This document shows positions 50,841-62,540 of a stretch of DNA of 64,000 bases, piece by piece; the stretch's first letter is position 1; each line of letters opens with the position of its first letter. The position numbers and the translations under genes are program-made. Origin of the DNA: Steromphala cineraria (Eukaryota; Mollusca; Gastropoda; Trochida; Trochidae); NCBI GenBank assembly GCA_916613615.1, contig OU744735.1, forward strand, positions 52,530,082-52,594,081, written 5' to 3'. The notes under the pieces are model-generated. The model did not search any database. It had not been told where the DNA came from and saw nothing but the letters and a program-made list of their open reading frames with translations.

Positions 50841-51596
50841 ACCTTAACCATCAATTTGATGCTTACCATATGGCAAATAGTTTGAGGAAAAATTGAAAGA
50901 TAAATGGTATTACAAAAAGTTTTCAGCACTTGGTCCATGGGTACAGTCCATTTGCAATCATTAATTCTGGTGTGCGGCATCATGTAAGGGAGATGCAGAT
51001 CTGCTTGTTGCTAGATGGAGTCTCTTCGTTATCACATTGTTAACATGCATCAGTGGGATGATCCAGGATTGGTTACCTCCTGTTGTCATGAGGTTCTAAC
51101 CGAGGAACAAGTTGTGAGGAAGAAGTGGCTCCGACCAAATTCTCCAGCCAATATGGCACTAGAAGAAGTCATATTGAACAGAAAGTTTCTTGATGACATC
51201 AGTAGACTAAGCAAATTTCTATACACTGGGCGGTTAGAGGTTTACCATTCCCTGCTCAACAAGTATTGTCCCAAGAGGCAGGACTTTGATAAGAAACAGA
51301 TGACCGGACACACCCAGTTGGCAGCTCTTGATCACAATCATCACACCATTGGTCGGGAAGCAGAAACCGTACCATCTCAAGATGAAAGCAGTGATCTTGT
51401 TTCATTCATCAATCCAGATGGTGTGAGGGTGGCTTCCAGCAAGCATTGCAGTGACTGGGTACTGGGACCTATATCTGAACTCAAGAGTCACTGTTACTTG
51501 AAGGATATGATATTAGAAGTGATGAAGCGTCACGAGAACCAAACAAATGGAGTAGTCAAAGTCAAATCAAAAGCTAAGAATATTGCAAAAAAATAG
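50711..51596 (+). pseudogene. C-terminal part of a transposase-like/uncharacterised family gene
   Basis: Translation pieced across frames gives KLSVSDVSTDRYVSVRKLML, HLNHQFDAYHMANSLRK, KKFSALGPWVQSICNH, DADLLVARWS, then the ATG frame 51015-51596 with HIVNMHQWDD, RKKWLRPNSPANMALEEVIL, LEVYHSLLNKYCPKRQDF and THTQLAALDH-like sequence. This order (acidic TDR motif, H.FD..H, N-H-x-W/C, LEVYHS, PKRQ, QLAALDHN) is that of a large, poorly described protein family repeated in many aquatic animal genomes, probably transposon-derived; this is from memory and inference. A TGA near 50897 with a frame change, an in-frame TAA near 50962 and a shift near 51015 break it. The first exon also serves as the last unit of array 1. 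Confidence 0.6.
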
Positions 51597-51710
51597 AGCA
51601 AGTGGCTCTGTAGCTCATCAGGGTTCATATAAATTTTGCTTTAGGGAGTGGCAAATGCGGCCACAGGGTCACCAAATTTAAAATTTGGAATCCTCCTTAT
51701 CTGACTTTCA
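51594..51710. repeat. Fragment of the dispersed repeat at 41540-41670
   Basis: GTGGCTCTGTAGCTCATCAG, ATAAATTTTGCTTTAGGG and CCACAGGGTCACCAAATTTA, then AATTTGGAATCCTCCTTATC, follow the order seen near 41540. Confidence 0.7.
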
Positions 51711-52097
51711 AGTCAGTACTCCACTTTGACATCATGTTCAGGAAGGATCAAGCAGAAAAAAAGGTTACCCTTTGGATTTTTGTAATAATTATTGAATGAA
51801 TGAACATCTGGACCCTACCTATGCTACCCAAACTGATCACCAATCTCGACAATCTTAGCGCTCACAAGGATAAAAGTTGAACCTGATTACACGGCATGTG
51901 ATCTGTGGAAAGTACAACAGCAGGTTTGGATGTACTTTGTGTGTTTGCACATATGCCAATGTGTGTGACTCTTGTAATGCTACCGACCATACAGCACAAG
52001 TCCATAAAGCATACACCAAATTGACAGGGGATGCCAGGCAAGAGCAGCAGACAGCGCAGACGGTACAAGGATTGACGACCCTTCTTGTGTGTAACAG
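51711..52097 (+). other. Linker between the pseudogene and array 2
   Basis: An open frame (51877-52296) starts here with cysteine-rich sequence (CTLCVCTYANVCDSCNATDH) and runs into the first unit of array 2. It might be a zinc-binding exon fragment; no family recognised. Its final bases (GCAGACGGTACAAGGATTGA, then CGACCCTTC) resemble a stretch near 54580. Confidence 0.35.
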
Positions 52098-54700
52098 ATT
52101 GAGACAAGACTTGGTCCACCAAGTCAGGATGTCAGGGCGGATATATTGGATGCTCGAGAGAGTTCAGAGCTGTTCGGTTCTCCCTTTTACCGGGGAGAAT
52201 AAGATTTCAGAGCACTGCTTGGTAATAGATCTAATTATTTATTCCAACCTGCATATTGTTGGGTACATTATCAATTTAATATTGATGTCTGAATAGGTTA
52301 TGTGAATTTAATTAAACATTTTTGTGTGTAACAGATTGAGACAAGACTTGGTCCACCAAGTCAGGATGTCAAGGCAGAAATATGTAGGATGCTCGTGAGA
52401 GTTCAGAGCTGTTCGGTTCTCCTATTTACTGGGGAGAAAAGATTTCAGAGAGCTGCTAAGTAATAGTTTAATCAATTATTACCACCTGCAAATTGTATTG
52501 GTACATTATCAATTTTTTATTGAAGTCTAAAATATTTTATTTGCCTACGCCAAAATCCCCTTCTTTGTAAGAGATTGAGGTTAGACTTGGTCCACCAAGT
52601 CAGAATGTAGGGACGGATACTACGGATGCTCGGCAGATTTCAGAGCTTTTCGGTTCTCCCATTTACCAGGGAGAAAAATATTTCAGAGCACTGCTTGGTA
52701 ATAGATCTAATCATTTATTCTAACCTGCATAAAGTATTGATACATTATCAATTTCATATTGATGTCTGAATAGGTTATGTGAATTTAATAAAAAAATTGT
52801 GTGTGTAACAGATTGAGACAAGACTTGGTCCACCAAGTCAGGATGTCAAGGCAGAAATATGTAGGATGCTCGTGAGAGTTCAGAGCTGTTCGGTTCTCCT
52901 TTTTTTACTGGGGAGAAAAGATTTCAGAGAGCTGCTAAGTAATAGTTTAATCAATTATTACCACCTGCAAATTGTATTGGTACATTATCAATTTTATATT
53001 GATGTCTTAAATTTGTTCTGTGCATACAATATCCCCTCCTTGCGTGTAACAGATTTTAGACAAGACTTAGTCCACCAAGTCAGGATGTCAGGGCGGTTAC
53101 ATAGGATGCTCGTGATAGTTCAGAGCTATTCGGTTCTCCTTTTTTTACCGGGGAGAAAAGATTTCAGAGAGCAGCTTTGTAATAGTTTTAAGCATTTATT
53201 CAAACCTGCATATTGTATTGGTATATTATCAATTTTATATTGATGTCAAGAGTATTTTTAGTGCCTAAGCCAATATTCCCTTCTTTGTAACAGATTGAGA
53301 CAAGACTTGGTCCACCAAGTCAGAATGTAGGGACGGATACTATGGATGCTCGGCAGATTTTAGAGCTTGTATTTTCTTCCATTTACCAGGGAGAATAAGA
53401 TTTCAGAGCACTGCTTGGTAATAGATCTAATCATTTATTCTAACCTGCATATTGTATTGATACATTATCAATTTTATATTGATGTCTGAATAGGTTATGT
53501 GAATTTAATAAAAAAATTGTGTGTGTAACAGATTGAGACAAGACTTGGTCCACCAAGTCAGGATGTCAAGGCAGAAATATGTGGGATGCTCGTGAGAGTT
53601 CAGAGCTATTCGGTTCTCCTATTTACTGGGGAGAAAAGATTTCAGAGAACTGCTAAGTAATAGTTTAATCAATTATTACCACCTGCAAATTGTATTGGTA
53701 CATTATTAAATTTATATTGATGTCTTAAATTTGTTAATAGAGCTGGTTGGTTCTCCCATTTACCAGGGAGAGTAAGATTTCAGAGCACTGCTTGGTAATA
53801 GATCTAATAATTTATTCTAACCTGCATATTGTATTGATACATTATCAATTTTATATTGATGTCTGAATAGGTTATGTGAATTTAATTAAAAAGTCAGGAT
53901 GTCAGGGCGGATACATAGGATTCTCGTCAGATTTCAGAGCTGGTTGGTTCTCCCATTTACCAGGGAGAATAAGATTTCAGAGCACTGCTTGGTAATGGTT
54001 TTAATAATTTATTCCAACCTGCATGTTGTGTGATACATTGTCAATTTTATATTGATATCAAAAATTTAAGTGTATACAATATCCCCTCTTTGTGTGTAAC
54101 AGATTGAGTCAAGACTTGGTCCACCAAGTCAGGATATCAGGGCGGATATGTGGGATGCTCGTCAGATTTCAGAGCTCTTCGGTTCTCCTATTTACAGGGA
54201 AGAATAAGATTTCAGAGGGCTGCTTGGTAATGGTTTTAATCATGTATTCTAACCTGCATATTGTATTGATACATTATCAATTTAATATTGATGTCTGAAT
54301 AGGTTGTGTGAATTTAATTAAACATTTTTGTGTGTAACAGATTGAGACAAGACTTGGTTCACCAAGTCAGGATGTCAAGGCAGAAATATGTGGGATGCTC
54401 GTGAGAGTTCAGAGCTGTTCGGTTCTCCTATTCACTGGGGAGAAAAGATTTCAGAGAGCTGCTTAGTAATAGTTTAATCAATTATTACCACCTGCAAATT
54501 GTATTGGTACATTATTAAATTTATATTGATGTCTTAAATTTGTACTGTGCATACAATATCCCTTTCCCAGCTCAGTCGGTACAAGCACTGACTTGTAACC
54601 CTTCTTGTGTGTAACAGATTGAGACAAGACTTGGTCCACCAAGTCAGGATGTCAGGGCGGTTACATAGGATGCTCATCAGATTTCAGAGCTGGCTTATTC
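52098..54700 (+). repeat. Exon-intron-like satellite, array 2 (about 12 units; ~720-bp higher-order period)
   Basis: Same unit family as array 1 but more diverged. Unit starts: 52098, 52335, 52574, 52812, 53053, 53294, 53532, two truncated units near 53750 and 53892, then 54103, 54341 and 54618. Sub-types recur every three units: the GAATGTAGGGACGGATACTA type at 52574 and 53294, and the CAAGGCAGAAATATGT type at 52812 and 53532 (also 52335 and 54341). Most units keep an AACAG acceptor-like start and a GTAATAG donor-like end. The open frame differs from that of array 1 because of a one-base length difference in the middle of the exon-like part. Confidence 0.9.
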
Positions 54701-54754
54701 TGTTCTAGTTGTTAGAATAGCAGGTCTTATTGTTCTTTGATCGCCCGGGTTTTA

Positions 54755-56670
54755 TTAAGGATTCAGCTTGAAAAGCTGAATCCTTATTGTTATTGGCGTG
54801 TTTATTTTTATTTTTCCACGATTTTTGTGAACAGGATTCAGACCAAACGGCTAATGCTATTGAAGCCAAATTTCACAGGCTGGTAGACCTTGTTGAGGAA
54901 TAGACATGCGAAGCTTTTGGGCCGAATCGACCAGTGCATTAAAGGTCCAGTTCGATTCCAAAATCGAAAATTTAACATTGACTTTTTTTTCAAAATGCAC
55001 TTAGAGACCTAATTTTTTTTTTAAAAGATGCGCAATCAAAAATGCTGCAAAAAACGAAATCATGGCAAATTCGTAGGTCACGTGGTTTGGCCGCCATCTT
55101 GAATTTTCTGCATTTTTTTCAAAAGTCCGACCCCAGGCACCTTTCAGGAATCACCACTCGGCAACTGCTGATACTAGAAAGCTGAAACTTACACATAATG
55201 TAGCTGAGACATTGGCCTATAACAAGTTTGTTTCAAAATTCAAAAATTCGAAATAGTTTTTTTTATAAAAATCTTCAAAGTTTGCACATTTTGCAATATT
55301 CAAGGGCAGATAACTCAAAAACCTCCCAGACGAATTTGATGATTTTTGCATGAGAATTAGACATTAGCAAGGTCTTTAAGATAAAAGAATAAAATCGCTC
55401 GCGAACAGTCATTTCCGGTCAGGGTCAGAGGTCAAACTTTCCATTTTGGACATGTGGTGTTTTGGTGGGTATGTTTGAAATATCGTAGCGAATCAAAGGC
55501 GTACGATAACTCTTTGTTCTATACATCATATGAAAGCCAAAAGTCTATAGAATTTTTTAAAATTTGACAGTAAATTCCTTTATTTGTTTTACATTGATTT
55601 ACGGCCCTTTGAATATTGTCAATTCTGCTTTCGTTTTGAATGCTTAGGATAAAGGTATGTTAAAAAAGTCGTTACTCATCAGTGACAGGAGACAAATCAT
55701 TGTTCCATATATCATTAGAAAGCCAAAAGAAATCACTATCTTTTAAAAATTAACAATAAATTCAGTTACTTCATTTACATTTAGTTACGGACCTTTGAAT
55801 ATTGTCAACCCTGAATGCATTTGATAACTGCATATTTGCAAAATGCGTAAGTCATCAATCAACAACAGACATATCTCACGAACCATTAGAGATACTTTTA
55901 TAATTTTTATGTCAACTTGTAGAGAAAAGAATTGTCTTTTTTTCCATGTATCATTTGTCTATGCGCGCACAGAAATGAAGAAGCGGTGCGCGCTCTACTT
56001 GCCCGCCGGCGTTCGCTAATTGAACATGTAATTAACTCGCGCATCTTGCGGCACTCATACCTCACGAACCATTAGAGATAATTTTATAATTTTTATATCA
56101 ACTTGTAGAGAAAAGAATTGTCTTTATTTCCATGTATCATTTGCCTATGCGCGAACAGAAATGAAGAAGCGGTGCGCGCTCTACTTGCGCTCCGGCGTTC
56201 GCTAATTGAACTTGTAATTAACTCGCGCATCTTGCGGCACTCATAACTCACGAACCATTAGCGATAATTTTATAATTTTTATATCAACTTATAGAGAAAA
56301 GAATTGTCTTTATGTCCATGTATCATTTGCCTATGCGCGCACAGAAATGAAGAAGCGGCAAGCGAAATATAAGACATCGTTCACACGCGCTCCGGACAAA
56401 ACAATGTCGCCACGTGGGCTAGTAGAGCAAAAATATATAGCCGCATCGTAAGGGTTAACATACTATACATCAATGGATGCGCTTGTTAAAGACACAAATA
56501 CTTTGTGTAGTACCTCATTATAAAAATATTAACAGTAATCGAGTATTAAGCTAAATTATCTATTTCTTGAGATAAAGTTTGATATTTGCAACAGATGTCG
56601 CATCGCTCACCATTTCTTTACCATTGCTCATAAACAAATAATATATGCAAATGAAGACAATTCTCTCCTC
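54755..56670 (+). repeat. Long dispersed repeat, copy 1 (with internal expansion)
   Basis: It starts at a perfect hairpin AAGGATTCAGCTT..AAGCTGAATCCTT (about 54757-54786). Long matches to 57777-59110 follow: CCACGATTTTTGTGAACAGG, CAAATTTCACAGGCTGGTAG, TCATTTCCGGTCAGGGTCAG, CTATACATCATATGAAAGCC and, at the end, AATTATCTATTTCTTGAG with GATGTCGCATCGCTCACC. Noncoding: no long frame and no transposase signature. Copy 1 is about 600 bp longer because of the 186-bp tandem block at 55868-56360. Confidence 0.8.
55868..56360. repeat. 186-bp tandem repeat, about 2.7 units
   Basis: CTCACGAACCATTAG starts at 55875, 56061 and 56247. Each unit continues TCAACTT..TAGAGAAAAGAATTG, a GCGC-rich part (ATGAAGAAGCGGTGCGCGCT) and ends AATTAACTCGCGCATCTTGC. 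The third unit is cut short at GAAGAAGCGGCAAGCG. Confidence 0.92.
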
Positions 56671-57776
56671 TACACACTGGTGGAAAGAATATGAACATAT
56701 CTTTATTGGTTCGGGATATACCAATGCTGAAAGACAAGTAGCCTCAGTCATCTCGAGATAAAACTTGATATTTGAGACAGATGTAGCATCGTTTACCGTT
56801 TCTTTACTTTTTCGTTCAAATGTACAAATGACACATTGGATTGAAGCTGGTTCTTCGCCCTTTGCAATGGTATAAATCATTTGAAATTTCGCCACCCCGT
56901 TCAAGAGAAACGAGTGCGAAAGAAGGGTGGGGGTTCACAACTTTGATAGTAAGAAATTTACATGGAGATCGGTTTTCACTACGCTATCGTAGTATCAACC
57001 CTTATAAGGTGTCTCCATATATGGCAGATTTTGTGTATCATTACGCGTCTGAAAGAGCACCCCTCCTATTTTTCAATAACTGTGTCTCCACGCCCTGTTA
57101 TGTCCTGAATGTGCCAGGAATCAAAATGTCAGTGTATTTTACATGCAAAGATGATGTTTGCAGCTTCTGAATCTCGCTTATAATCTTTGTTTACTTTTAT
57201 AGTAAACGAAATTGAGAGGCTCAGTGCATCCCTTTTCTAATGTGCTTCAAACCAATAACCCAATGATTACATCTCACAAAGAATATTTCATTATTTTTTA
57301 TGCATATCTCTTCCCACATCTCAACTGCTGTTTGGTCTTTTTATGCCCAGATTCCTCCATTTGAAAATGAAAAGAAAAACATTTACGCAACACCCCCTGA
57401 AGTAGTCGTCAATGAGTTCATTCATGGATTGAAAAGCGGGATGCATGCTTTTCTCTCAAAACACGGGCATTGACGCGCTCACACTCACATTGCTAGGTTT
57501 GCTTTGGTTTTGAAATTGAAAACAAGTATAAGATTTAAATTGGTGTGCTTTGATTTTGATTTTTGGCATTATGATTTTGGATTGGGATTTGAAATGTATT
57601 TTTAACAAAGCACATACACTAATTATTCAATATGACATTTACGTTTGCAATTGACAGAGTCTTTTTGGCCTTGGTAATACTGAAATCGTGACTTTTAAAA
57701 TTCGTCTGAACGAACTATTGACTTCGTACATACATGTATTGCATATATTTGTCATACATATCATCACCATACATCG
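56671..57776. other. No gene recognised; one 109-codon open frame
   Basis: A plus-strand frame at 56841-57170 (109 codons) has no recognised domain and overlaps repeat-derived sequence at its start. A second partial copy of the GATATTTG..CAGATGT.GCATCG..TACC segment lies at 56751-56815. Near 57570-57640 a TATGATTTTGGATTGGGATT stretch resembles 60660-60720. Confidence 0.4.
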
Positions 57777-59110
57777 CTGAATCCGTTTGTCGTCGCTTTG
57801 CGACTATATTTTTTTTTTTTTTTTATTATTCCACGATTTTTGTGAACAGGATTCAGACCAAACGGCTGATGCTATCGAAGCCAAATTTCACAGGCTGGTA
57901 GACCCTGTTGAGGAAAGGCGACAATAAGCTTTTGGGCCAAATCGACCCGTCCATTAAAGGTCCAGTTCGAATCCAAAGTCGAAAATTTAACATTGATTTT
58001 TTTTTCAAAATGCACTTAGAGGCTTGAATTTTTTTTTAGAAGATGCGCAATCAAAAATGCTGCAAAAAACGAAATCATGGCAAATTCGTAGGTCACGTGG
58101 TTTGGCCGCCATCTTGCTTTTAGTGCATTTTCGGCAATTTCCGACCCCACCCACCTTTGACAATCTTCTCCTCTGAAGATACTTGCACCAGAGAGCTGAA
58201 ATTTACACTCAATGTAGCTGAAGCATTGTAGTTCTTAATTTGCAATTTAGAAAGTCCTAACGTTAATACTTTTCTTGCTGTGAATTTTCAAAGTTGACCA
58301 AAATGTAAAAATCTCAAAATTCAAGGGCAGATAACTCAAAAACCAGACCATAGAATTTCATGATTTTTGCATGAGAGTTAGACATTGGCAATGTCTTTAA
58401 GATAAAAGAATAAAATCGCTCGCGAACAGTCATTTCCGGTCAGGGTCAGAGGTCAAACTTTCCATTTTGGACATGTGGTGTTTTGGTGGGTACGTTTGAA
58501 ATATCGTAGCGAATCAACGGCGTATGATAACGCTTTGTTCTATACATCATATGAAAGCCAAAAGTCTTTAGATTTTTTTAAAATTTGACAGTAAATTTCT
58601 ATATTTGTTTTACACTGAGTTACGGCCCTTTGAATATTGTCAATTCTGCTTTCGTTTTGAATTCAAAGGATATAGGTATGTTAAAAAACGTCGTTACTCA
58701 TCAGTGATAGACGGCAAATCATTGTTCCATATATCATTAGAAAGCCAAAAGATCATACAATCTGCGATAAATCTCATCAAAATTAGATCAAACATTAACA
58801 TTGAAATTCGGAGCATTTAAATGTGGTCAATCCTATTTGCGTTTTGAATGATTCTCATATAAGAATGATTGAAAAATTGTACTTCATTGGCAATAAAACA
58901 CTAGGAAAACATACTTTACATCGATGGCTACGCTTGTTGAAGACAAAAACCTTTTGTGTAGTACTTCATTATAAAATTGTTCACAGTAAATGTCTCATAA
59001 GCTTAATTATCTATTTCTTGAGATAAAGCTTGATATTTGCGGCAGATGTCGCATCGCTCACCGTTTCTTTACTTTTTCATGCTCATAAACAAATAATATA
59101 TGCAAATAAA
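57777..59110 (+). repeat. Long dispersed repeat, copy 2
   Basis: Begins CGCTGAATCCGTTTGTCGTC and GCTTTGCGACTATATTTT, followed by a T run and the same sequence as copy 1 from CCACGATTTTTGTGAACAGG onward, ending near CAAATAATATATGCAAAT. A short related piece (GGCTGAATCCTGTCATCGTT, then GCTTTGCAACTATATTT) lies alone at 60887-60922. Frames inside it (58605-58820, 58823-59026) are unsupported. Confidence 0.8.
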
Positions 59111-59485
59111 GACCAATCTCTCCTCTAAACAATGGTGAAATCAATTTTGAAATATCTCTAATGGTTCGGCAGATAGGAATGCTGCACGGTGACTGCCGTC
59201 GGTTAAGTTGAGGGAAAAAATAGAAAATCTTTACACTGATAGATTTGATACATTTTGATAACAATGAAATTGCGTTCATTCAACGATACTTATTTAGAAC
59301 AAAAAGCTATATGATGAAAAGCTCTTCATATTGTCAATTAAACTCTTTGTTTGGGACTGACAATAAATTGTCTAAGTGCGTCTCATACACTTTGATAGCC
59401 TTTGTGGTCCAGATTTAGTTTCAAGACCACAGGCACGGGTCGGTGCGTAGGTACAAGCAAGTGTACCTTCCCTCCCTTAATGAAA
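59111..59485. other. No gene recognised
   Basis: Non-repetitive sequence between the long repeat and the minisatellite. Minus-strand short frames have no features. Confidence 0.4.
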
Positions 59486-59970
59486 AGGGCATAATGACGG
59501 CCACTATCAGCTCTTGGGCTCTTGGTAATGACGGCCACTATCAGCTCTTGGGCTCTTGGGCTCTTGGTAATGACGGCCACTATCAGCTCTTGGGCTCTTG
59601 GGCTCTTGGGCTCTTGGGCTAGCTCTTGGGCTCTTGGGCTCTCTTGGGCTAGCTCTTGGGCTCTTGGGCTCTCTTGGGCTAGCTCTTGGGCTCTTGGGCT
59701 CTCTTGGGCTCTCTCTTGGGCTCTTGGGCTCTCTTGGGCTAGCTCTTGTGCTCTTGGGCTCTATTGGGCTCTCTCTTGGGCTCTTGGGCTCTCTTGGGCT
59801 AGGGCTCTCTTGGGCTAGCTCTTGGGCTCTTGGGCTCTCGGGCTCTCGGGCTCTCTAGCTCTTGGGCTCTTGGGCTCTCTCTTGGGCTCTTGGGCTCTCT
59901 TGGGCTCTCTTGGGCTCTCGGGCTCTCTCGGGCTAGCTCTCGGGCTCTCGGGCTCTCGGGCTCTCGGGCA
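59486..59970. repeat. CTCTTGGG-type minisatellite
   Basis: It starts with three copies of a longer unit, AATGACGGCCACTATCAGC plus CTCTTGGGCT runs (59493, 59526, 59568). It then becomes a dense array of CTCTTGGGCT, CTCTTGGGCTAG and, to the right, CTCGGGCT units, with 8- to 28-bp nested periods. Open frames on both strands (Trp-Ala-Leu-Gly-Ser repeats, or Arg-Glu-Pro-Ser repeats) result from the repeat and are not evidence of genes. Confidence 0.95.
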
Positions 59971-60479
59971 TTAGATAAAGGGAGGCTGTCCTGATTCCTG
60001 CCTAATTGCTCGGCAGATTCCACTCGCAAGGGTGTGACGTCCTCGATTAACTCTTTTTTCCAAAATGCCTGTTGTCCTACTGAACTTTGAAATATGCATT
60101 TCCTCCCGGCCGCATGTTCTACACTTTGTGCTTGTAGACATTTCATGCAAACACGCTGTCCAGTCATGTACACTCGATTTTGGTCACTAAATCCTTGCAT
60201 TTCGCCACTGGACACAGGAAGACGTAGCCACTACGTTCTGTTACTAAAAATAGCGCCAGCCTCGCTGTACATCGTATTTTCCACCTAAAACAACACCAAA
60301 GAGCTCGAAATGGTCAAAAGCACGCTCTGACCTCAAACAACACATCAGAAAGCTCAAAACGACCAAAAGCAACATCCAAACACAACTACGTCAATGAACT
60401 CCTTCTTGGATGCGAGATTTCTTGTTTTGCCTTCATGAACCCAAAGTCTTAGTGCTAAAATTCTATTTAATTCTCAGCT
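59971..60479. other. No gene recognised
   Basis: Contains short frames only. Paired CAAACAACAC/AAACAACACC stretches near 60290-60345 look like a small duplicated segment. Confidence 0.4.
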
Positions 60480-60560
60480 ATCTCCATGGTCTCGAGGTAG
60501 AGCCTTTGCCTCTGAATCCAAAGTGCTAACTTTTAGGGTTCAAATCCCGTTCAGCCAACA
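60480..60560 (+). repeat. tRNA-derived SINE head
   Basis: Box-A-like TGGTCTCGAGGTAGAGC (60487-60503) and box-B GGGTTCAAATCCC (60536-60548) have tRNA-like spacing. No clear 7-bp acceptor stem was found, so a decayed SINE promoter is more likely than a tRNA gene. Confidence 0.5.
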
Positions 60561-60981
60561 AACTTTTGCAGATTGAACTTGTTATTCTTTTGCTTAGGTA
60601 GAACACATTTTGGTCACATTACAGCTAAATGGCATGAAATATCTTTTTTTTTATGCATTATGATTTTCGATTCGAATTTGAAATTAATGTTTATCAATGT
60701 ACATACACAACTACAGGCTTAAACGTTGAGTATCAAGTGAAATGTGGTCATTTCGATAACGTGTTAGTTACCTACTACCTCTTAGACATAAAGTCTGTAC
60801 ATTAAGAATACTGCTAAAATCGCTAGAAATCGTATTTTCGACCTAAAACAATGCATCAAAAGGCTTGAAATGGAGCTCATATAGTTGGCTGAATCCTGTC
60901 ATCGTTGCTTTGCAACTATATTTCAAGTTTTCTTTTATTTAGACACTTTTAGTCAGGTTGTAGCTCATTTTTATTTTCAAG

Positions 60982-62128
60982 ATGGCCGATTCAGGCAAGC
61001 CTACTGTTATGGAGATTGAGCGCTGGAATAAGCAGGAATTGCTTCAGTTAGCCGAGGACTATAATGTGGAGATTGCAGAAGGTGAAGGGCTCAGGCGGAT
61101 TAGGGAAATCCTCATAGGTTCGTTATGGTCAGATGCGCAAGATGAGGGTCAGGATGACTCTGTGACGCAGCCAGGTTCTCTCTCCAAGCAGGTTGAGTTA
61201 AAGAAGTTAGAGTTAGAAGCTCAGAGATTGGAAATAGAAGAAAGGAGAGAAGCTCAGAGGTTAGAGTTAGGAGAGGTGTGAGGCCCGGGAACATTCTCTT
61301 AGGATGAAGGAGTTAGAATTACAGCAGGCTGGAGCTCCAGGATCTTCTGACAAGGTTAAAATAGGCGAGTGCTACCGTTCACTACCTAACTTTGATGAGG
61401 CTGATGTTGAAGGTTTCTTCAAACAGTTTGAACGCATTGCATAAGAGTTAGAGTGGCCTAAGGAGTACTGGCATATTTTAGTTCAGTCTAAGTTTAGGGG
61501 TAAGGCTAGTCTAGCTTACAATGCCTTGTCAGATGAGCAGTCCAAGGATTTTGAACAGGTTAAGTCAGCTATCTTGAGGTCATATGAGGTTACTCCCGAG
61601 GCATATAGGCAAAGATTTCGGTCGGGTAAGAAATGAGAGTCTGAGACCTATGCTGAGTTTATTGCTAGGAAAGGAGTTGTGTTTGATAGGTGGCTTAGGT
61701 CAGAGTCAGTCAAGGAGTTGTCGGAGCTGAGGGATCTCATTGTGTTAGAGGAGGTTAAGAATCATATGTCTCCTGGGTTAAAGTTGTTATTGTCAGATCA
61801 GAAGGTGCGTAGTTTGCCTACAGCAGGGGAGGTCGCTGACAACTATGTCTTAGCTCATAGAGATACGGCTTCTTCCAAGGGTCATCATTCAGGTACTTCG
61901 AGTTCAAAGGGTATGGTCTCAACAGGTAGCCATAGTAACCATGGTAACAAGAGTAGTGTTGGCAATAGAGGTTCTGGTTCTAGCCATAGCAGTGGTAGCA
62001 GTAGTGGTCAGAAGGTAGGCGAGTCTGGGCAAGCTAGTTCTCATAGGCCAAAGTGTAGCTATTGTCATATGACTAATCACTCAGTGGATAAGTGTTTCAA
62101 GAGGAAGCGTGACAATGCGTCCGCTATT
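60982..62128 (+). pseudogene. gag: Ty3-type gag with zinc knuckle, interrupted
   Basis: Starts at ATG 60982 in a clear frame (99 codons, ending TGA at 61279-61281) with a helical, charge-rich N-terminus (ELLQLAEDYNVEI, KQVELKKLELEAQRLEIEER). Homology-like sequence continues in other frames: LPNFDEADVEGFFKQFE, an in-frame TAA near 61443, WPKEYWHILVQSKFRGKA, a TGA near 61635, then the frame opening at 61679 with EFIA..GVVFDRWLRSESV-type sequence. A serine/glycine-rich linker and a CCHC knuckle (CSYCHMTNHSVDKC, near 62051-62092) end it. This is a SCAN-like capsid of Ty3 elements. It is broken by at least two stops and one frame change. Confidence 0.75.
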
Positions 62129-62540
62129 GGTTTTGTTAAGTCGGCTATGCCCCTGTCAAGGTCAAATAGGTATGTCCATAAGGGTTTAGTGTCGGTGTCT
62201 CGTACTGCAGGTACTCCTAGCGGTGTCTCCGTTTATAGGGATACAGGCGCTTTTCAGACCCTTATGTTGTCTTCTGCGCTCCCCAATGCTGCTCAGTCAG
62301 CTACGGGAGATTTTGTTGTGGTGAGTTGGTTGGATAAGAAGGCTATGTCAGTTCCCTTGCATAAGGTATGGTTTGACAGTGATTTTGTGTCTGGAGAAGT
62401 TGTGGTCGGTGTGGTTGATGAACTACCGTTAGAGGGAGTGGATGTGCTACTTGGGAATGATTTATGTGATAGTTGCTGTCAGTCCAGTTGCCCTCCAGTT
62501 CTCCGTGTTCAGGGTTCCCCAACAGCTCCTAGCTCAGGCA
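62129..62540 (+). pseudogene. pol: Ty3-type aspartic protease region
   Basis: In the same frame as the zinc knuckle (61679-62722) is SVYRDTGAFQTLM, a retropepsin active-site-like DTG, followed by the closing VDVLLGNDLCDSC. The spacing of DTG and LLGNDL fits a Ty3-type protease. The frame goes directly from PTAPSSGKDNA to integrase core sequence, so the segment between is deleted. Confidence 0.65.

Noticed and set aside
51877..52296. Host zinc-finger gene from the cysteine-rich frame
   Set aside because: The cysteine cluster is short and irregular and the rest of the frame is satellite unit; kept only as a linker note.
59522..60215. Open frames of 86-138 codons over the CTCTTGGG minisatellite
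   Set aside because: They exist on both strands only because the repeat lacks stops; there is no non-repeat conserved protein sequence.
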